The notes under the pieces were generated by a model. That model was not told the origin of the DNA. It did no database searches and saw only the letters and a list, made by a program, of their open reading frames with translations. A stretch of DNA of 64,000 nucleotides, taken from contig CP107049.1 in assembly GCA_025736915.1 (NCBI GenBank), forward strand, positions 1,364,001 to 1,428,000. Direction: 5' to 3'. The stretch is from Acinetobacter nosocomialis. GTDB lineage: Bacteria; Pseudomonadota; Gammaproteobacteria; Pseudomonadales; Moraxellaceae. A program made the position numbers and the translations under genes. Below are positions 36,791-45,684 of this stretch, one piece after another (the first letter of the stretch is position 1; each line of letters begins with the position of its first letter).

Positions 36791-37720
36791 CTACTTGCCA
36801 ATATAGTTGTCACATAACTGAAGCAGTTCCGGATGTCTATCATGCTGGTGGACAATCGGAATAATTTCTTGATTGCGATTAATAATAAAGCCTTGATCAT
36901 TAACTGCAATTTGATCTATTGGATATAGCCCAAGCGTTACAATAATAGATTCAAATGGCTGACAACGAATTGTATTGGCCAATTCATTAGTAATTAATAA
37001 TTTATTATGCATGGCTTGATCATAAATTCTTTCAGACATTTTTTGATATGGCTGTTTGCAAAATTCTTCAATCATCTTATTGATGTAGACTTTAATTGAT
37101 TCCTGATCACCAATAGTGACACCTGAACAAGAAACTTGCTCATCTTTTGCAATGTTATAAAAACTCTCTCCATATGCATCCAAGATCCATTTTTGGTTAT
37201 ATTGCTCAGTACCTATGGTGAAATCCGGATTCTCCATCCCAACAAATAGACCCTTACTAAGATTTTTAAAAGGATTACTTTGGAAAAATACATCTCGAAC
37301 GTCGCTAAGCAATACATGTGAAGCATCAGGATGGCTTTCTACAATTTCCTTATATTCAAAGAAACGGCTCACATGCGGATAACCTGTGATTTTAAGCGCT
37401 TTTATCTTTGATGCAGAGTTTTCCTCATTTACTGTTAAGCTAATAATTCTCTTTAGAATATTTTTTAAAAATTTAAATTTATAAATACCAGAATATTTTG
37501 ACTTGGATTTAAATTTCCCAATCGTTGAAATTTTAAAGTCAATTTTAAATTTCTTAATGTGAGAAAATGCCGTAACAAACTCTGCAAGTTGCTCTTGATA
37601 TATAATTAAAACCAAGACCCCATCAAAATCTGACTTTTCCAAAGAACATACAAAGGAAGAGATAAGGCCAGCCTGATATCCCGTTGCTGACCCAATGATA
37701 ATATTTTTTTGCTTAATCAT
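36791..37720 (-). CDS. Probable glycosyltransferase of the outer-core locus
   Basis: 309 aa, soluble. It begins KNIIIGSATGYQAGLISSF and has VLLSDVRDVFFQSNPF, an Asp-x-x-Asp-type sugar-nucleotide/metal site, and CSGVTIGDQESIKVYI. The pattern is that of GT-A glycosyltransferases of unassigned family. The DNA is AT-rich. It lies between the stealth and GT25 genes in the cluster, at the position of gtrOC6 in OCL1 as recalled. Donor and acceptor are unknown. Confidence 0.65.
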   Translation of the reverse strand: MIKQKNIIIGSATGYQAGLISSFVCSLEKSDFDGVLVLIIYQEQLAEFVTAFSHIKKFKIDFKISTIGKFKSKSKYSGIYKFKFLKNILKRIISLTVNEENSASKIKALKITGYPHVSRFFEYKEIVESHPDASHVLLSDVRDVFFQSNPFKNLSKGLFVGMENPDFTIGTEQYNQKWILDAYGESFYNIAKDEQVSCSGVTIGDQESIKVYINKMIEEFCKQPYQKMSERIYDQAMHNKLLITNELANTIRCQPFESIIVTLGLYPIDQIAVNDQGFIINRNQEIIPIVHQHDRHPELLQLCDNYIGK

Positions 37721-37749
37721 AAAATTAGTAAGAAAACCTAAAAAAACGA

Positions 37750-38505
37750 CTAAATTATATATTTATTAAGTATATATTTCTTTAATTTAACTCTTAAGTA
37801 ACGTAAAAAATCACTGTCATCTTTAGAAAGTGGAGTGATTAAGCTTCGTTCTCTTTCCAAATAACTTAAAGCATCATTATTTTCAATAATAGGATGATCG
37901 AATAAAAAACTGACATAGAAGCTAAAATCCCCTCGTCCCACTAGGTCTTGCCAATGGTCGTAAATTTTTATCGGTTGATGATAATCAACTAACATTTGAG
38001 CCATTTTACGGTCTACAACATAGGCATAAGCATAAGCAAGTTTTTCAAGATAGTCGTAATCAACTTTTAAAACTTTTTGGTTATATAATTCTTCTGGTAA
38101 AAATTTTCCACGAACGCGATTGCATATTTTCATTTGAATACCGCCCAAGCTTAGAAAAAAGCACGGACCTAGGTTCAAAGAACTAATATGTTTTTCTAAG
38201 TCTTGGAAATCAATTTCAAAACGCTCGATCACATCATCTTCAAAAATAATGGCGTATTCTTCATCGGAGCTTAAAAAATCTTTTAAAGCAGCAATATGAG
38301 ACATGGCACAACCAAGCTCACCAGGCGTCATCGGTTTTTTCTTGCCTGCTACACCTTGTTGAAAATACTCACTAACACTTAAATTTTTCCCTATAACCCC
38401 AAATTGCTTGAATTCATCGCGATATTTGTAAAATGTTGGCTGAGAGTACAGCTTTTTTAAACGTTCACTATTCGTAGATTCAATACTGATTAAATATTTT
38501 TTCAT
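37750..38505 (-). CDS. Glycosyltransferase family 25 protein
   Basis: 251 aa from ATG 38505 (the TTG at 38514 is only three codons upstream). MKKYLISIESTNSERLKKL, then the GT25 motifs MTPGELGCAMSHIAALKDF and YAIIFEDDVIE with the acidic EDD, place it with LOS galactosyl/glucosyltransferases such as LgtB. It is adjacent to the divergent beta-propeller gene. The linkage it makes in the outer core cannot be read from sequence. Confidence 0.88.
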   Translation of the reverse strand: MKKYLISIESTNSERLKKLYSQPTFYKYRDEFKQFGVIGKNLSVSEYFQQGVAGKKKPMTPGELGCAMSHIAALKDFLSSDEEYAIIFEDDVIERFEIDFQDLEKHISSLNLGPCFFLSLGGIQMKICNRVRGKFLPEELYNQKVLKVDYDYLEKLAYAYAYVVDRKMAQMLVDYHQPIKIYDHWQDLVGRGDFSFYVSFLFDHPIIENNDALSYLERERSLITPLSKDDSDFLRYLRVKLKKYILNKYII

Positions 38506-38573
38506 TTCATTCAAATGTTAAAATGAGTCATGGATAGTCTATCTAATTATAGTTATATCGAGTGTAAAATTTA

Positions 38574-39464
38574 ATGCTAAATCGCCTAATCCAAAAAAAA
38601 TGGTACAAGTACCAACAAGCAAAAAAAGCAAAAACTTTTGACTCTCATTGGTATATGCGTTTTGGCTGGTTAGAACAACCTTTTACAACACTTGAGCAAT
38701 TAGATTCACTCTTTGAAATCCATTCCCCTAGAAAGTTTACTTTTGCAGATAGTTTTTATGCTTATGAAAATGGGCGTCATTTCATTTTTTTTGAAGAAGT
38801 TGATGACGAACATCCAGTAGGTTTTCTTTCTGTTTTAGAAGTCTTTAAAGATGGCACCTACACACCACCAGAGACAATCTTAAAGCTCGACTATCACCTT
38901 TCTTATCCTTGTGTATTTAAGTTAGAAGACACTTGGTACATGATGCCAGAAACTTCTGCCAACAAGACAATTGAACTTTGGAAATGTACCGAATTTCCAT
39001 TGAAATGGGAAAAGCATTCTAATCTGATAGAGAATATCGAAGCAGTCGACAGCACCCCTTTCTATCATGAAGGCTTATGGTATCTTTTTACTTCAACACG
39101 GCGTGATTGTAAGAAATTTGGTGATCGTTTAGATTTATTTTTTACCGAAGATATTTTAAAACCAAACTGGCAAGAGCACCCAATGAACCCAGTGTGCCGA
39201 GGCAGTCAGCAGTTCCGTATGGCAGGTAAACCTTTTATTTATAAAGGGCAACTGGTTCGACCAAGCCAAGATTCGTTAAAACGTTATGGCGGCAATATCG
39301 AATTAAAGGCAATTACTCAGCTTAGCCCGACAGCTTATGAAGAAAAATTACTAGAAGTAGTTTTACCAGACTGGAATCAAGCTGATGACGGCTGCCATAC
39401 GATTAATGTCGAAGATAACTTCGTGGTACTTGATGCCATTCGCCTTACACCAAAAAATAATTAA
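38574..39464 (+). CDS. ghy: Beta-propeller glycosyl hydrolase-like protein (ghy) in outer-core locus
   Basis: 296 aa. Repeated blades with FADSFYAYENGRHFIFFEE, LSYPCVFKLEDTWYMMPE and VDSTPFYHEGLWYLFTST resemble the five-bladed GH43/GH32-like propeller also found in the N-terminal domain of glucosaminyl inositolphosphorylceramide transferase family. It is the only enzyme-like gene of the cluster core in plus orientation here, and ends overlapping the next gene by 4 nt tail to tail. The name ghy follows published outer-core nomenclature; hydrolase activity is unproven. Confidence 0.75.
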   Translation: MLNRLIQKKWYKYQQAKKAKTFDSHWYMRFGWLEQPFTTLEQLDSLFEIHSPRKFTFADSFYAYENGRHFIFFEEVDDEHPVGFLSVLEVFKDGTYTPPETILKLDYHLSYPCVFKLEDTWYMMPETSANKTIELWKCTEFPLKWEKHSNLIENIEAVDSTPFYHEGLWYLFTSTRRDCKKFGDRLDLFFTEDILKPNWQEHPMNPVCRGSQQFRMAGKPFIYKGQLVRPSQDSLKRYGGNIELKAITQLSPTAYEEKLLEVVLPDWNQADDGCHTINVEDNFVVLDAIRLTPKNN

Positions 39465-40495
39465 GTTTTCAGCAGGCCTTTATAAATATTAAGCGTCTGC
39501 TCAACCATAGCTGGTACAGTCAGTTCAGCCTTGGCTTTTGCATATAAAGGGCCAAAGTCGTTTTGAGCCTCAGGTTGAAGCGCACATTTAATCGCTTTTG
39601 TTAAATCTTGTGCATCTCCAATTTCTGCCAGATATTGATCTGGCAGCCACTCAATTACACCGTTTACTTTAGTTGCAGCCATTGCTTTATCAGCCTGTAA
39701 AGCTTCGACCATAACAAGTGGAAAACCTTCACGGTCTGATGATAAAACTACAATATCTGCCAATTGCACCAGATCTCGAGCATCAGTTCTAAACCCAAGA
39801 AAAGCGACCCGATCTTGCATGTTTAATTCACTAACTTGTTTTTCTAAACTTGCTCGAAGTGAACCATCACCAATAATCCATAAATTGGCATCAATCTCTT
39901 GCATCGACTCAATCAGTAAACTGATATTTTTTACTGGCTCTAGACGTCCAATACACATAACAACTTTTTTGCTTGTGCCTAGCTCAGCAAAATCTTTTTG
40001 AATCGATTGAAGTAACTTTTCTTTATTTTCAACTGTAAGTACAGGTTGAGGATATATCCCGTTATAAACCACGTGTGCTTTAGACTCTGGAATGCCTTGC
40101 GTGAGCGCTTGACTCACTGCAATAACCGCATCACCTGCTAAATACGCAGATTTATTCTTTTTAGTACCATGTACCGTCGTTACAAATTTTGGGCCAGATA
40201 AAAATGGCTTAATTCGGGCAATCAGCTCAGCCGCCTTTCCTGCTTGTGCATGAACAATAACGGGTTGAATTTGCTGAATGAGATTTTTAAGTTGCCAGAG
40301 TAAAAAAATATTCCAACGGCTTCGCGCAAAATCAACCGCATGAAAATGTACTTGTTGGCTAAACTTCTCTACATAGCAAGGATGTGCAATCACATGTACT
40401 TCATGGTTTAAAGCAAGCTCATTAACAAGATTAAAAGTGTGCTGCTCTAAACCACCAACTCCACCACTAGTTGCCAATACCTGAACAATTTTCAT
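39461..40495 (-). CDS. Glycosyltransferase family 4 protein
   Basis: 344 aa. GT-B fold: N-terminal KIVQVLATSGGVGGLEQH, C-terminal VVMCIGRLEPVKNISLLIES, VAFLGFRTDARDLVQLADIVVLSSDREGFPLVMVEAL, holding the E-x7-E motif of retaining GT4 enzymes. Residues 1-170 are acceptor-binding. It belongs to the run of minus-strand outer-core genes. The matching position in OCL1, as recalled, is gtrOC4. Confidence 0.9.
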   Translation of the reverse strand: MKIVQVLATSGGVGGLEQHTFNLVNELALNHEVHVIAHPCYVEKFSQQVHFHAVDFARSRWNIFLLWQLKNLIQQIQPVIVHAQAGKAAELIARIKPFLSGPKFVTTVHGTKKNKSAYLAGDAVIAVSQALTQGIPESKAHVVYNGIYPQPVLTVENKEKLLQSIQKDFAELGTSKKVVMCIGRLEPVKNISLLIESMQEIDANLWIIGDGSLRASLEKQVSELNMQDRVAFLGFRTDARDLVQLADIVVLSSDREGFPLVMVEALQADKAMAATKVNGVIEWLPDQYLAEIGDAQDLTKAIKCALQPEAQNDFGPLYAKAKAELTVPAMVEQTLNIYKGLLKT

Positions 40496-40506
40496 AGCTT
40501 GCCTAC

Positions 40507-41271
40507 TTATTTTTTATCTTTATTCATGGTCTGTTCAAAGAGTTTGGCTTCTTTTAGAAATGCATAAAAGGCATTAATCATACTATTTACGAAACCACGC
40601 CAACCATTTAAGAAACTACGACGAATAAAATAAGACTTCATGAAAGTCACTGGCATTACCAAAACCAATTTTGCAACACTTGGAGACTTTCCTTTTTGGT
40701 ATTTCTCTAATGCTTTGAGGTTGGAATATTGGTTATTTTTTTCGACTTTAATGAAAATGCTCGACTCGCCATAATGATAAATATCATGTTGAGCACGCTG
40801 AGATTCACCTTCTACAATCACATTTTCATGGACTTTATTGGCAAGGTCATAATGCCCTTTAGACTTGCGAAAAAAACGTACCTTCGCATGTTTTTTAGTA
40901 TGTTTGCTGTTGGGAACACCTAAAAACACATCATTAATCGGTGTGATTAAAGCATCAAGTTTATTTTGCTGAATAGTCTCAACAATTTCTTGTTTTAACT
41001 CGTTAGATAAGACTTCATCGCCATCTAGATTGAGTACCCAATCATTTCGGCATTTTGCTAAAGCCAAACTTTTTTGCCCAGCATAACCCTGCCAGTCTTG
41101 ATGAGAAATTTGGGTATTTTCAAAGCATTGTGCAATTTCGTAAGTATTATCAGTACTGCCAGAGTCTAAAATAATAACTTCATCAAACTCACTGACACTT
41201 TGTAAAGTTCGCTCTAACCAAGCACCACAATTTAAAGTAACAATGTAGACACTACATGGAATTTTATTCAT
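40507..41271 (-). CDS. Glycosyltransferase family 2, WaaE/KdtX-like
   Basis: 254 aa. A GT-A enzyme: SVYIVTLNCGAWLERTLQSV, VIILDSGSTDNTYEIA, NDWVLNLDGDEVLS with the Asp-Gly-Asp metal site. The WQGYAGQKSLALAKC segment is typical of the WaaE/KdtX group that adds glucose or heptose to the inner core. Its start overlaps the deacetylase stop by 4 nt, so it is translationally coupled in pda1-GT2. Confidence 0.88.
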   Translation of the reverse strand: MNKIPCSVYIVTLNCGAWLERTLQSVSEFDEVIILDSGSTDNTYEIAQCFENTQISHQDWQGYAGQKSLALAKCRNDWVLNLDGDEVLSNELKQEIVETIQQNKLDALITPINDVFLGVPNSKHTKKHAKVRFFRKSKGHYDLANKVHENVIVEGESQRAQHDIYHYGESSIFIKVEKNNQYSNLKALEKYQKGKSPSVAKLVLVMPVTFMKSYFIRRSFLNGWRGFVNSMINAFYAFLKEAKLFEQTMNKDKK

Positions 41272-42023
41272 AACTTATAACGTCCTTTAGCAAGGGCGAT
41301 ACGCATCTGTAAAGCATTCATGGCACCATGCGTGCTGACACGTGGAATATTAAATTGATTAATAGCTTCATAGGCTTCGATTTTTTTACGCGTCGATACA
41401 GCGTTTTTAAAGCCAATCTCTTCGGCCATTTTCTGGTGCTTTTCGTTAAATCGACCAAATGGATAGGCAAAGCTTGGGCACTTCCCAACTAATGCTTCAA
41501 CGTCGCGTTTAGACTGAAGCATCTCATCATAAGCGGTTTGATCGTCAAGCTTAAGTAAGTTCACATGGTGCTGCGTGTGTGCACCGAACTCAATTAAACC
41601 AGAATTCGCCATTTCATGGATTTGCTCATGAGTTAGCTTTTCGATTCCTTCAATTTGTGTTGCCAAATAAATAGTTGCTTTCGCATTATATTTTTTAAGT
41701 AATGGATAGGCATAAAGATAATTATCCATAAAGCCATCATCAAAACTTAAAGCAACGACATTCTTTTGATTACGGTATTGTTCAAGCTCAGAGACAAAAC
41801 AGAAGATAGCCCCTTTACGCGTCAACAACTGTAAAAGTTGTTCAAACTTTTCAGGAGGCATGTTCATACCAGAGGCTGCATCTTTAGGAGTAACCTGATG
41901 CAACATGACAATGCGTGGTAGTTTGTTCGAACGAAACGGAAGCCAGAATGTATAATTACCCAGCACATATAACAGTGCAGCAAGTACTAATAGGCCTACC
42001 GCAATGTACAAAAACCACATCAT
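41268..42023 (-). CDS. pda1: Polysaccharide deacetylase, LOS outer core
   Basis: 251 aa. An N-terminal membrane helix (FLYIAVGLLVLAALLYVLGNY) is followed by a NodB-type domain: VALSFDDGFMDNY holds the catalytic and metal-binding Asp pair, and FGAHTQHHVNLL the metal-binding His-x3-His-like pair; FAYPFGRFN is the later motif. It removes N-acetyl groups from sugar residues, probably on LOS. It overlaps genes on both sides by 4 nt, so the operon is tightly coupled. Confidence 0.9.
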   Translation of the reverse strand: MMWFLYIAVGLLVLAALLYVLGNYTFWLPFRSNKLPRIVMLHQVTPKDAASGMNMPPEKFEQLLQLLTRKGAIFCFVSELEQYRNQKNVVALSFDDGFMDNYLYAYPLLKKYNAKATIYLATQIEGIEKLTHEQIHEMANSGLIEFGAHTQHHVNLLKLDDQTAYDEMLQSKRDVEALVGKCPSFAYPFGRFNEKHQKMAEEIGFKNAVSTRKKIEAYEAINQFNIPRVSTHGAMNALQMRIALAKGRYKL

Positions 42024-43048
42024 GCATAAACCTCATGTGACCATTCATAATCTTCTGAAAGAGGCTGCTTAAATGTCACTTCAACCATAAACTGGGTGAT
42101 ACGTTTAGCATTGAAAGATCTACGCGTTTTCTCCCAGCCCTCTTTCGCTATTTTTTCAGCCTGCTCTGGATTCTGATCAAAGAATTGGATTTTCTTAGCC
42201 AAATCAAATTGATCATCAAAGTAAACCACTTCCTGTTCGGTGTAGAGCTTTTCAAAACCCGGAATTCTTGGGCTAAAAGTCAATAAACCATTACCAGTCA
42301 GCTGTACAATACGGTCAGAACTATACAAGGTTACATCATTACGGCGTGAGTAATTAAGTCCCATTTTTGTTTCAGATAGAACTTTATAATACGCTTTACC
42401 GTAAACACCAGGTTGCTCAAAACAACCATAATATTGATAGTTCACATGACCTTGTTGCAATGCATCTGCCAAATCCTTTAAGAACTTCTCACGCTCAGGT
42501 TCTTTATAGACTACGCCACAAAAAATAAAGGTCTTATCCGTATTCACATTTGAAAATTGCTGTAGTGTTTCTACATTACGGTGACCCACATTTGGCAGAT
42601 AGGCTACGCTTAAATGCGGCTGTTTTAATTTTTGTAGATATTCGCCACCTGTTGTACAGAAAATAGCATCTAAATATGGCGAGAATGCTTTAACAAAGTC
42701 GAGTTTGCTTTCAAGATAAAGTGGGTCAACATACCAAAATGCAATTTTAGTATTTGGATAAGCTTCTTTAATCTGTCTGAGAACATCTGGACTCATTAAG
42801 TCACTATGTCCAATAAGTACCAGATCAGGCTCAATATTATTAACGACTTTTAATACTTCTTTGTTGGCCCAATTAGCACCCAATTTTTTTGTTTTAAAAA
42901 TGGTGCCCATTCGAGCCATATCACGAAAACTAAAATCATAAACGAAATGGCCATTTTCAATTAATCCGGCAGAAATTTTACGGTCTGTGCAGTAAAAATG
43001 TGCGCCTTGTTTATTAAAGCCAAAATTTGCGATATGCAATATTTTCAT
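42020..43048 (-). CDS. Glycosyltransferase, CgeB/GT1-like
   Basis: 342 aa. KILHIANFGFNKQGAHFYCTDRKISAGL at the N-terminus (a Gly-rich donor-side loop) and GLNYSRRNDVTLYSSDRIVQLTGNGLLTF with GFEKLYTEQEVVYFDD at the C-terminus identify the CgeB-like GT-B group. It heads the coupled minus-strand run GT-pda1-GT2. The 110-bp gap to the divergent phosphoethanolamine transferase-like gene should contain both promoters. Confidence 0.83.
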   Translation of the reverse strand: MKILHIANFGFNKQGAHFYCTDRKISAGLIENGHFVYDFSFRDMARMGTIFKTKKLGANWANKEVLKVVNNIEPDLVLIGHSDLMSPDVLRQIKEAYPNTKIAFWYVDPLYLESKLDFVKAFSPYLDAIFCTTGGEYLQKLKQPHLSVAYLPNVGHRNVETLQQFSNVNTDKTFIFCGVVYKEPEREKFLKDLADALQQGHVNYQYYGCFEQPGVYGKAYYKVLSETKMGLNYSRRNDVTLYSSDRIVQLTGNGLLTFSPRIPGFEKLYTEQEVVYFDDQFDLAKKIQFFDQNPEQAEKIAKEGWEKTRRSFNAKRITQFMVEVTFKQPLSEDYEWSHEVYA

Positions 43049-43158
43049 TCTTAACTCTATAATTCCATCAATTCTGGAGATGAACTAAAATATTATATCA
43101 TGCCTGAAATTATGTAGACCCTGTTATCAAAATATAGGATGATATCGCGCTTTTACAC

Positions 43159-44748
43159 TTGGAACAGCTTGGCGTGATTTTTCGACTCAAAACAGGAAAG
43201 TTATGGTTCTTTATTTATTGCTTTATGCTGCTTGTTCCATCATGCATTATTTCCAGTGATGGTTTCTTTAAAGCCTTATATCCGCTTATTTTTTTCGTTT
43301 TTTTAATTTATCATTACCGCCGTTTTTTCTGGCTTAGCTTACCAATTTATCTTTTAAGTCCTTTTGCACTGTACTACGAAATTACTTATAACGCCCCAAC
43401 TGAAATTTCAGTATGGCTCACAATATTGGGTAGCTCTACAACTGAAGGTAAAGTTTATTTATCAACATTAGATCTTCCTTTAGCAATTGGATTGATTATC
43501 GCGTATATCATTCCTCTAGTTTTCTTTTATTATTTCATTCCAAATCAACGACTAAACACTCCTATATGGCTACGTATTTTAGCGTTATGTCTTATTTTTT
43601 CACCCATTCAACGCTACTTTAAAGCACCCGATCATGAGCAAGGGTTCCTAAATATCTATCGTCATTTTAAACAGTCTTATCCTTTAAATTTACTTCTTGG
43701 CTTACCTGCAGCGAGTCTTGAAGTAAATCGTGTAAAAGACTTCATAGCAACACAGAATGAAATTGAATGCACACAAGTTAAGGAAACTCGCCCTACCATT
43801 ACGGTATTGGTTATTGGGGAAAGTGCTCGACGCGACCGTTTAAGTTTATTTGGTTATACCAAAAATAATACGACGCCTTATCTAGAAAAATATAAGAAAG
43901 ATTTATGGTTATTTAATAACACAATTTCAGGCTCTTATATGACCAGTAAGTCTGTACCGACCTTATTAACAGGAAAGCTAAACGGTACTGATAATTTAAG
44001 CCCTTCTATTGTGAATGCTTTCAACGCAGCAGGCTACAAAACTTACTGGTTTAGCGCACAATCTCAATATGGAGAATATGATTCGCTTGTTTCAGCCTAT
44101 GCATCTTCTGCTCAAGAAACCCAATTTTTGACGCAACATTCATATTCAGCATCACTAGAAACGCATTACGATGAAGAGCTACTTAAATCATTTGATCGAG
44201 CATTAGCAGAAAAAACACATCATAAATTCATTGTGTTACACCTTTATGGTTCACATGCAGATTTTGCAAAACGTTATCCACCACAATTTAATAAATTTAA
44301 AGATACCTATGACAATACGGTACTTTATACAGACTACCTGCTCAATGAAGTTATTCAGAAATTAAAAGCAACTAATGTGGACGCCAACTTAATTTACACA
44401 TCTGACCACGGACTGAACCTTGGAGAATGTAAAGAAAATAGCTCACTGCATTTAGATATGAAAAATAATTTCGATGTTCCGTTAATTATGTGGAGCTCAA
44501 ACTCATGGAAGCAACATCATCCAGAGATGGCGAGTACTCTTTCTAAAGAACAAAGTAGTGCTATTAGTTCAATTAATATATTACCTACACTCTTAGATAT
44601 GCGAGGTATTCACTGTAAAAACATTTCTCAAGAGAGATCGTTATTTAATTCGAAATACAAAACATATCCAAGAGAAATTTTAGCAACATCAGAAACGGTC
44701 AACTATGATAAAGGTCACGATGACAGCCAATGTCATTTAGTGATTTGA
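43159..44748 (+). CDS. Phosphoethanolamine transferase-like sulfatase-fold membrane protein
   Basis: About 529 aa; start uncertain (TTG 43159, or GTG 43174 with GGAA 9 nt upstream). Five N-terminal membrane helices are followed by a periplasmic sulfatase-fold domain. VIGESARRDRLSLFGYTKNNTTPYLEKY and ISGSYMTSKSVPTLLTG contain the candidate metal-binding Glu and nucleophilic Thr; YTSDHGLNLGE supplies Asp/His. This matches EptA/EptB-type transferases that modify lipid A or core. It lies in the outer-core locus in opposite orientation to its neighbours, so core modification is the likely role. It ends overlapping the ELM1 gene by 16 nt. Confidence 0.82.
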   Translation: MEQLGVIFRLKTGKLWFFIYCFMLLVPSCIISSDGFFKALYPLIFFVFLIYHYRRFFWLSLPIYLLSPFALYYEITYNAPTEISVWLTILGSSTTEGKVYLSTLDLPLAIGLIIAYIIPLVFFYYFIPNQRLNTPIWLRILALCLIFSPIQRYFKAPDHEQGFLNIYRHFKQSYPLNLLLGLPAASLEVNRVKDFIATQNEIECTQVKETRPTITVLVIGESARRDRLSLFGYTKNNTTPYLEKYKKDLWLFNNTISGSYMTSKSVPTLLTGKLNGTDNLSPSIVNAFNAAGYKTYWFSAQSQYGEYDSLVSAYASSAQETQFLTQHSYSASLETHYDEELLKSFDRALAEKTHHKFIVLHLYGSHADFAKRYPPQFNKFKDTYDNTVLYTDYLLNEVIQKLKATNVDANLIYTSDHGLNLGECKENSSLHLDMKNNFDVPLIMWSSNSWKQHHPEMASTLSKEQSSAISSINILPTLLDMRGIHCKNISQERSLFNSKYKTYPREILATSETVNYDKGHDDSQCHLVI

Positions 44749-45617
44749 TACACAACCCGATCCGCTTCCTGTAGGACCTGTCCTTCAGGAAGCAAATTTA
44801 TATCAAATACATTTGCTATTAACTTTTCCTCTAGCAGCCTATCAACCGAATTAGTAATACGATCTTGTTTGAGTCTGTCCATTGCAATCACACCGACTCG
44901 GCAACCCGCAGTAAGCGCCTCATAAATCATAGAAACACTATCTTCTGTTACCCACACCGCTTCTGCTTTTTGCATTTCCTCGAAAATCCAACCTTGAGGG
45001 GTTTGCTCAACCGGACATATCTGCAAACGCTTAGCAAAGCTTTGTTGTTTTAAAATATCAATAAAACCAGCGGGAGTCCGACGTGAAGTCGTCAGAATAA
45101 TTTCAGAATTTGGATTATGCTCAACAATTTGTTGAACACTCAACAACACTTTTTCTTGATTCCATTGGTGACGTTTAGATGAACCACCCAACGTAATTAA
45201 AATTCTGGCTGCTTGATGGTGGTTTTCATTACGAATGGGATTTAATGCACCACGTGTAACAATAACGTGACTATTTGCTGGAATACCGTCGTGCTCTGGA
45301 ATCACAGCATAGTCGAACCAAGCAATAGGTAAATTTGGCTTCATTAAAATAACGGTCTTGGCTTTTTTAAAAATTTTACCCAGTAACCAGACACGAAAGT
45401 GCGTATGGCTCCCGACTCCAAATATAAAATCGGGTGCTTGTTCAAATAGAGTATTTTTTGAAGAGAAAAGCGCTTTGATTAGAGAAAAAATAGGCAAGTC
45501 ATTAATAGAGACTTCTTCAAAAGTTGCATCTGCCTGCTGTCTTTGCATCGCCTGAAATAAACCTAAAGCCTGTGAACGATGCCCTGCTTTACCATCAGAG
45601 ACATAGACAATATGCAT
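44733..45617 (-). CDS. ELM1/GtrOC1-like protein (DUF1022 family)
   Basis: 294 aa. MHIVYVSDGKAGHRSQALGLF at the start, VILMKPNLPIAWFDYAVIPEHD and a C-terminal EAVWVTEDSVSMIYEALTAGCRVGVI place it in the bacterial mitochondrial-fission-ELM1-like family, a GT-B-like fold. In published maps of the Acinetobacter outer-core locus the gene next to ilvE is gtrOC1, and this has that position. A glycosyltransferase role is the inference. Confidence 0.8.
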   Translation of the reverse strand: MHIVYVSDGKAGHRSQALGLFQAMQRQQADATFEEVSINDLPIFSLIKALFSSKNTLFEQAPDFIFGVGSHTHFRVWLLGKIFKKAKTVILMKPNLPIAWFDYAVIPEHDGIPANSHVIVTRGALNPIRNENHHQAARILITLGGSSKRHQWNQEKVLLSVQQIVEHNPNSEIILTTSRRTPAGFIDILKQQSFAKRLQICPVEQTPQGWIFEEMQKAEAVWVTEDSVSMIYEALTAGCRVGVIAMDRLKQDRITNSVDRLLEEKLIANVFDINLLPEGQVLQEADRVVYQITK

Positions 45618-45640
45618 AAAAACTCCCTAACCAAAAAATA

Positions 45641-45667
45641 AAAAGGCGAAACCAATGTTCGCCTTTT
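45641..45667. terminator. Intrinsic terminator after ilvE
   Basis: AAAAGGCGAA and TTCGCCTTTT arms with a 7-nt loop, between ilvE and the ELM1-family gene. Confidence 0.82.
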
Positions 45668-45684
45668 CATGTTAGCGGATTAAC

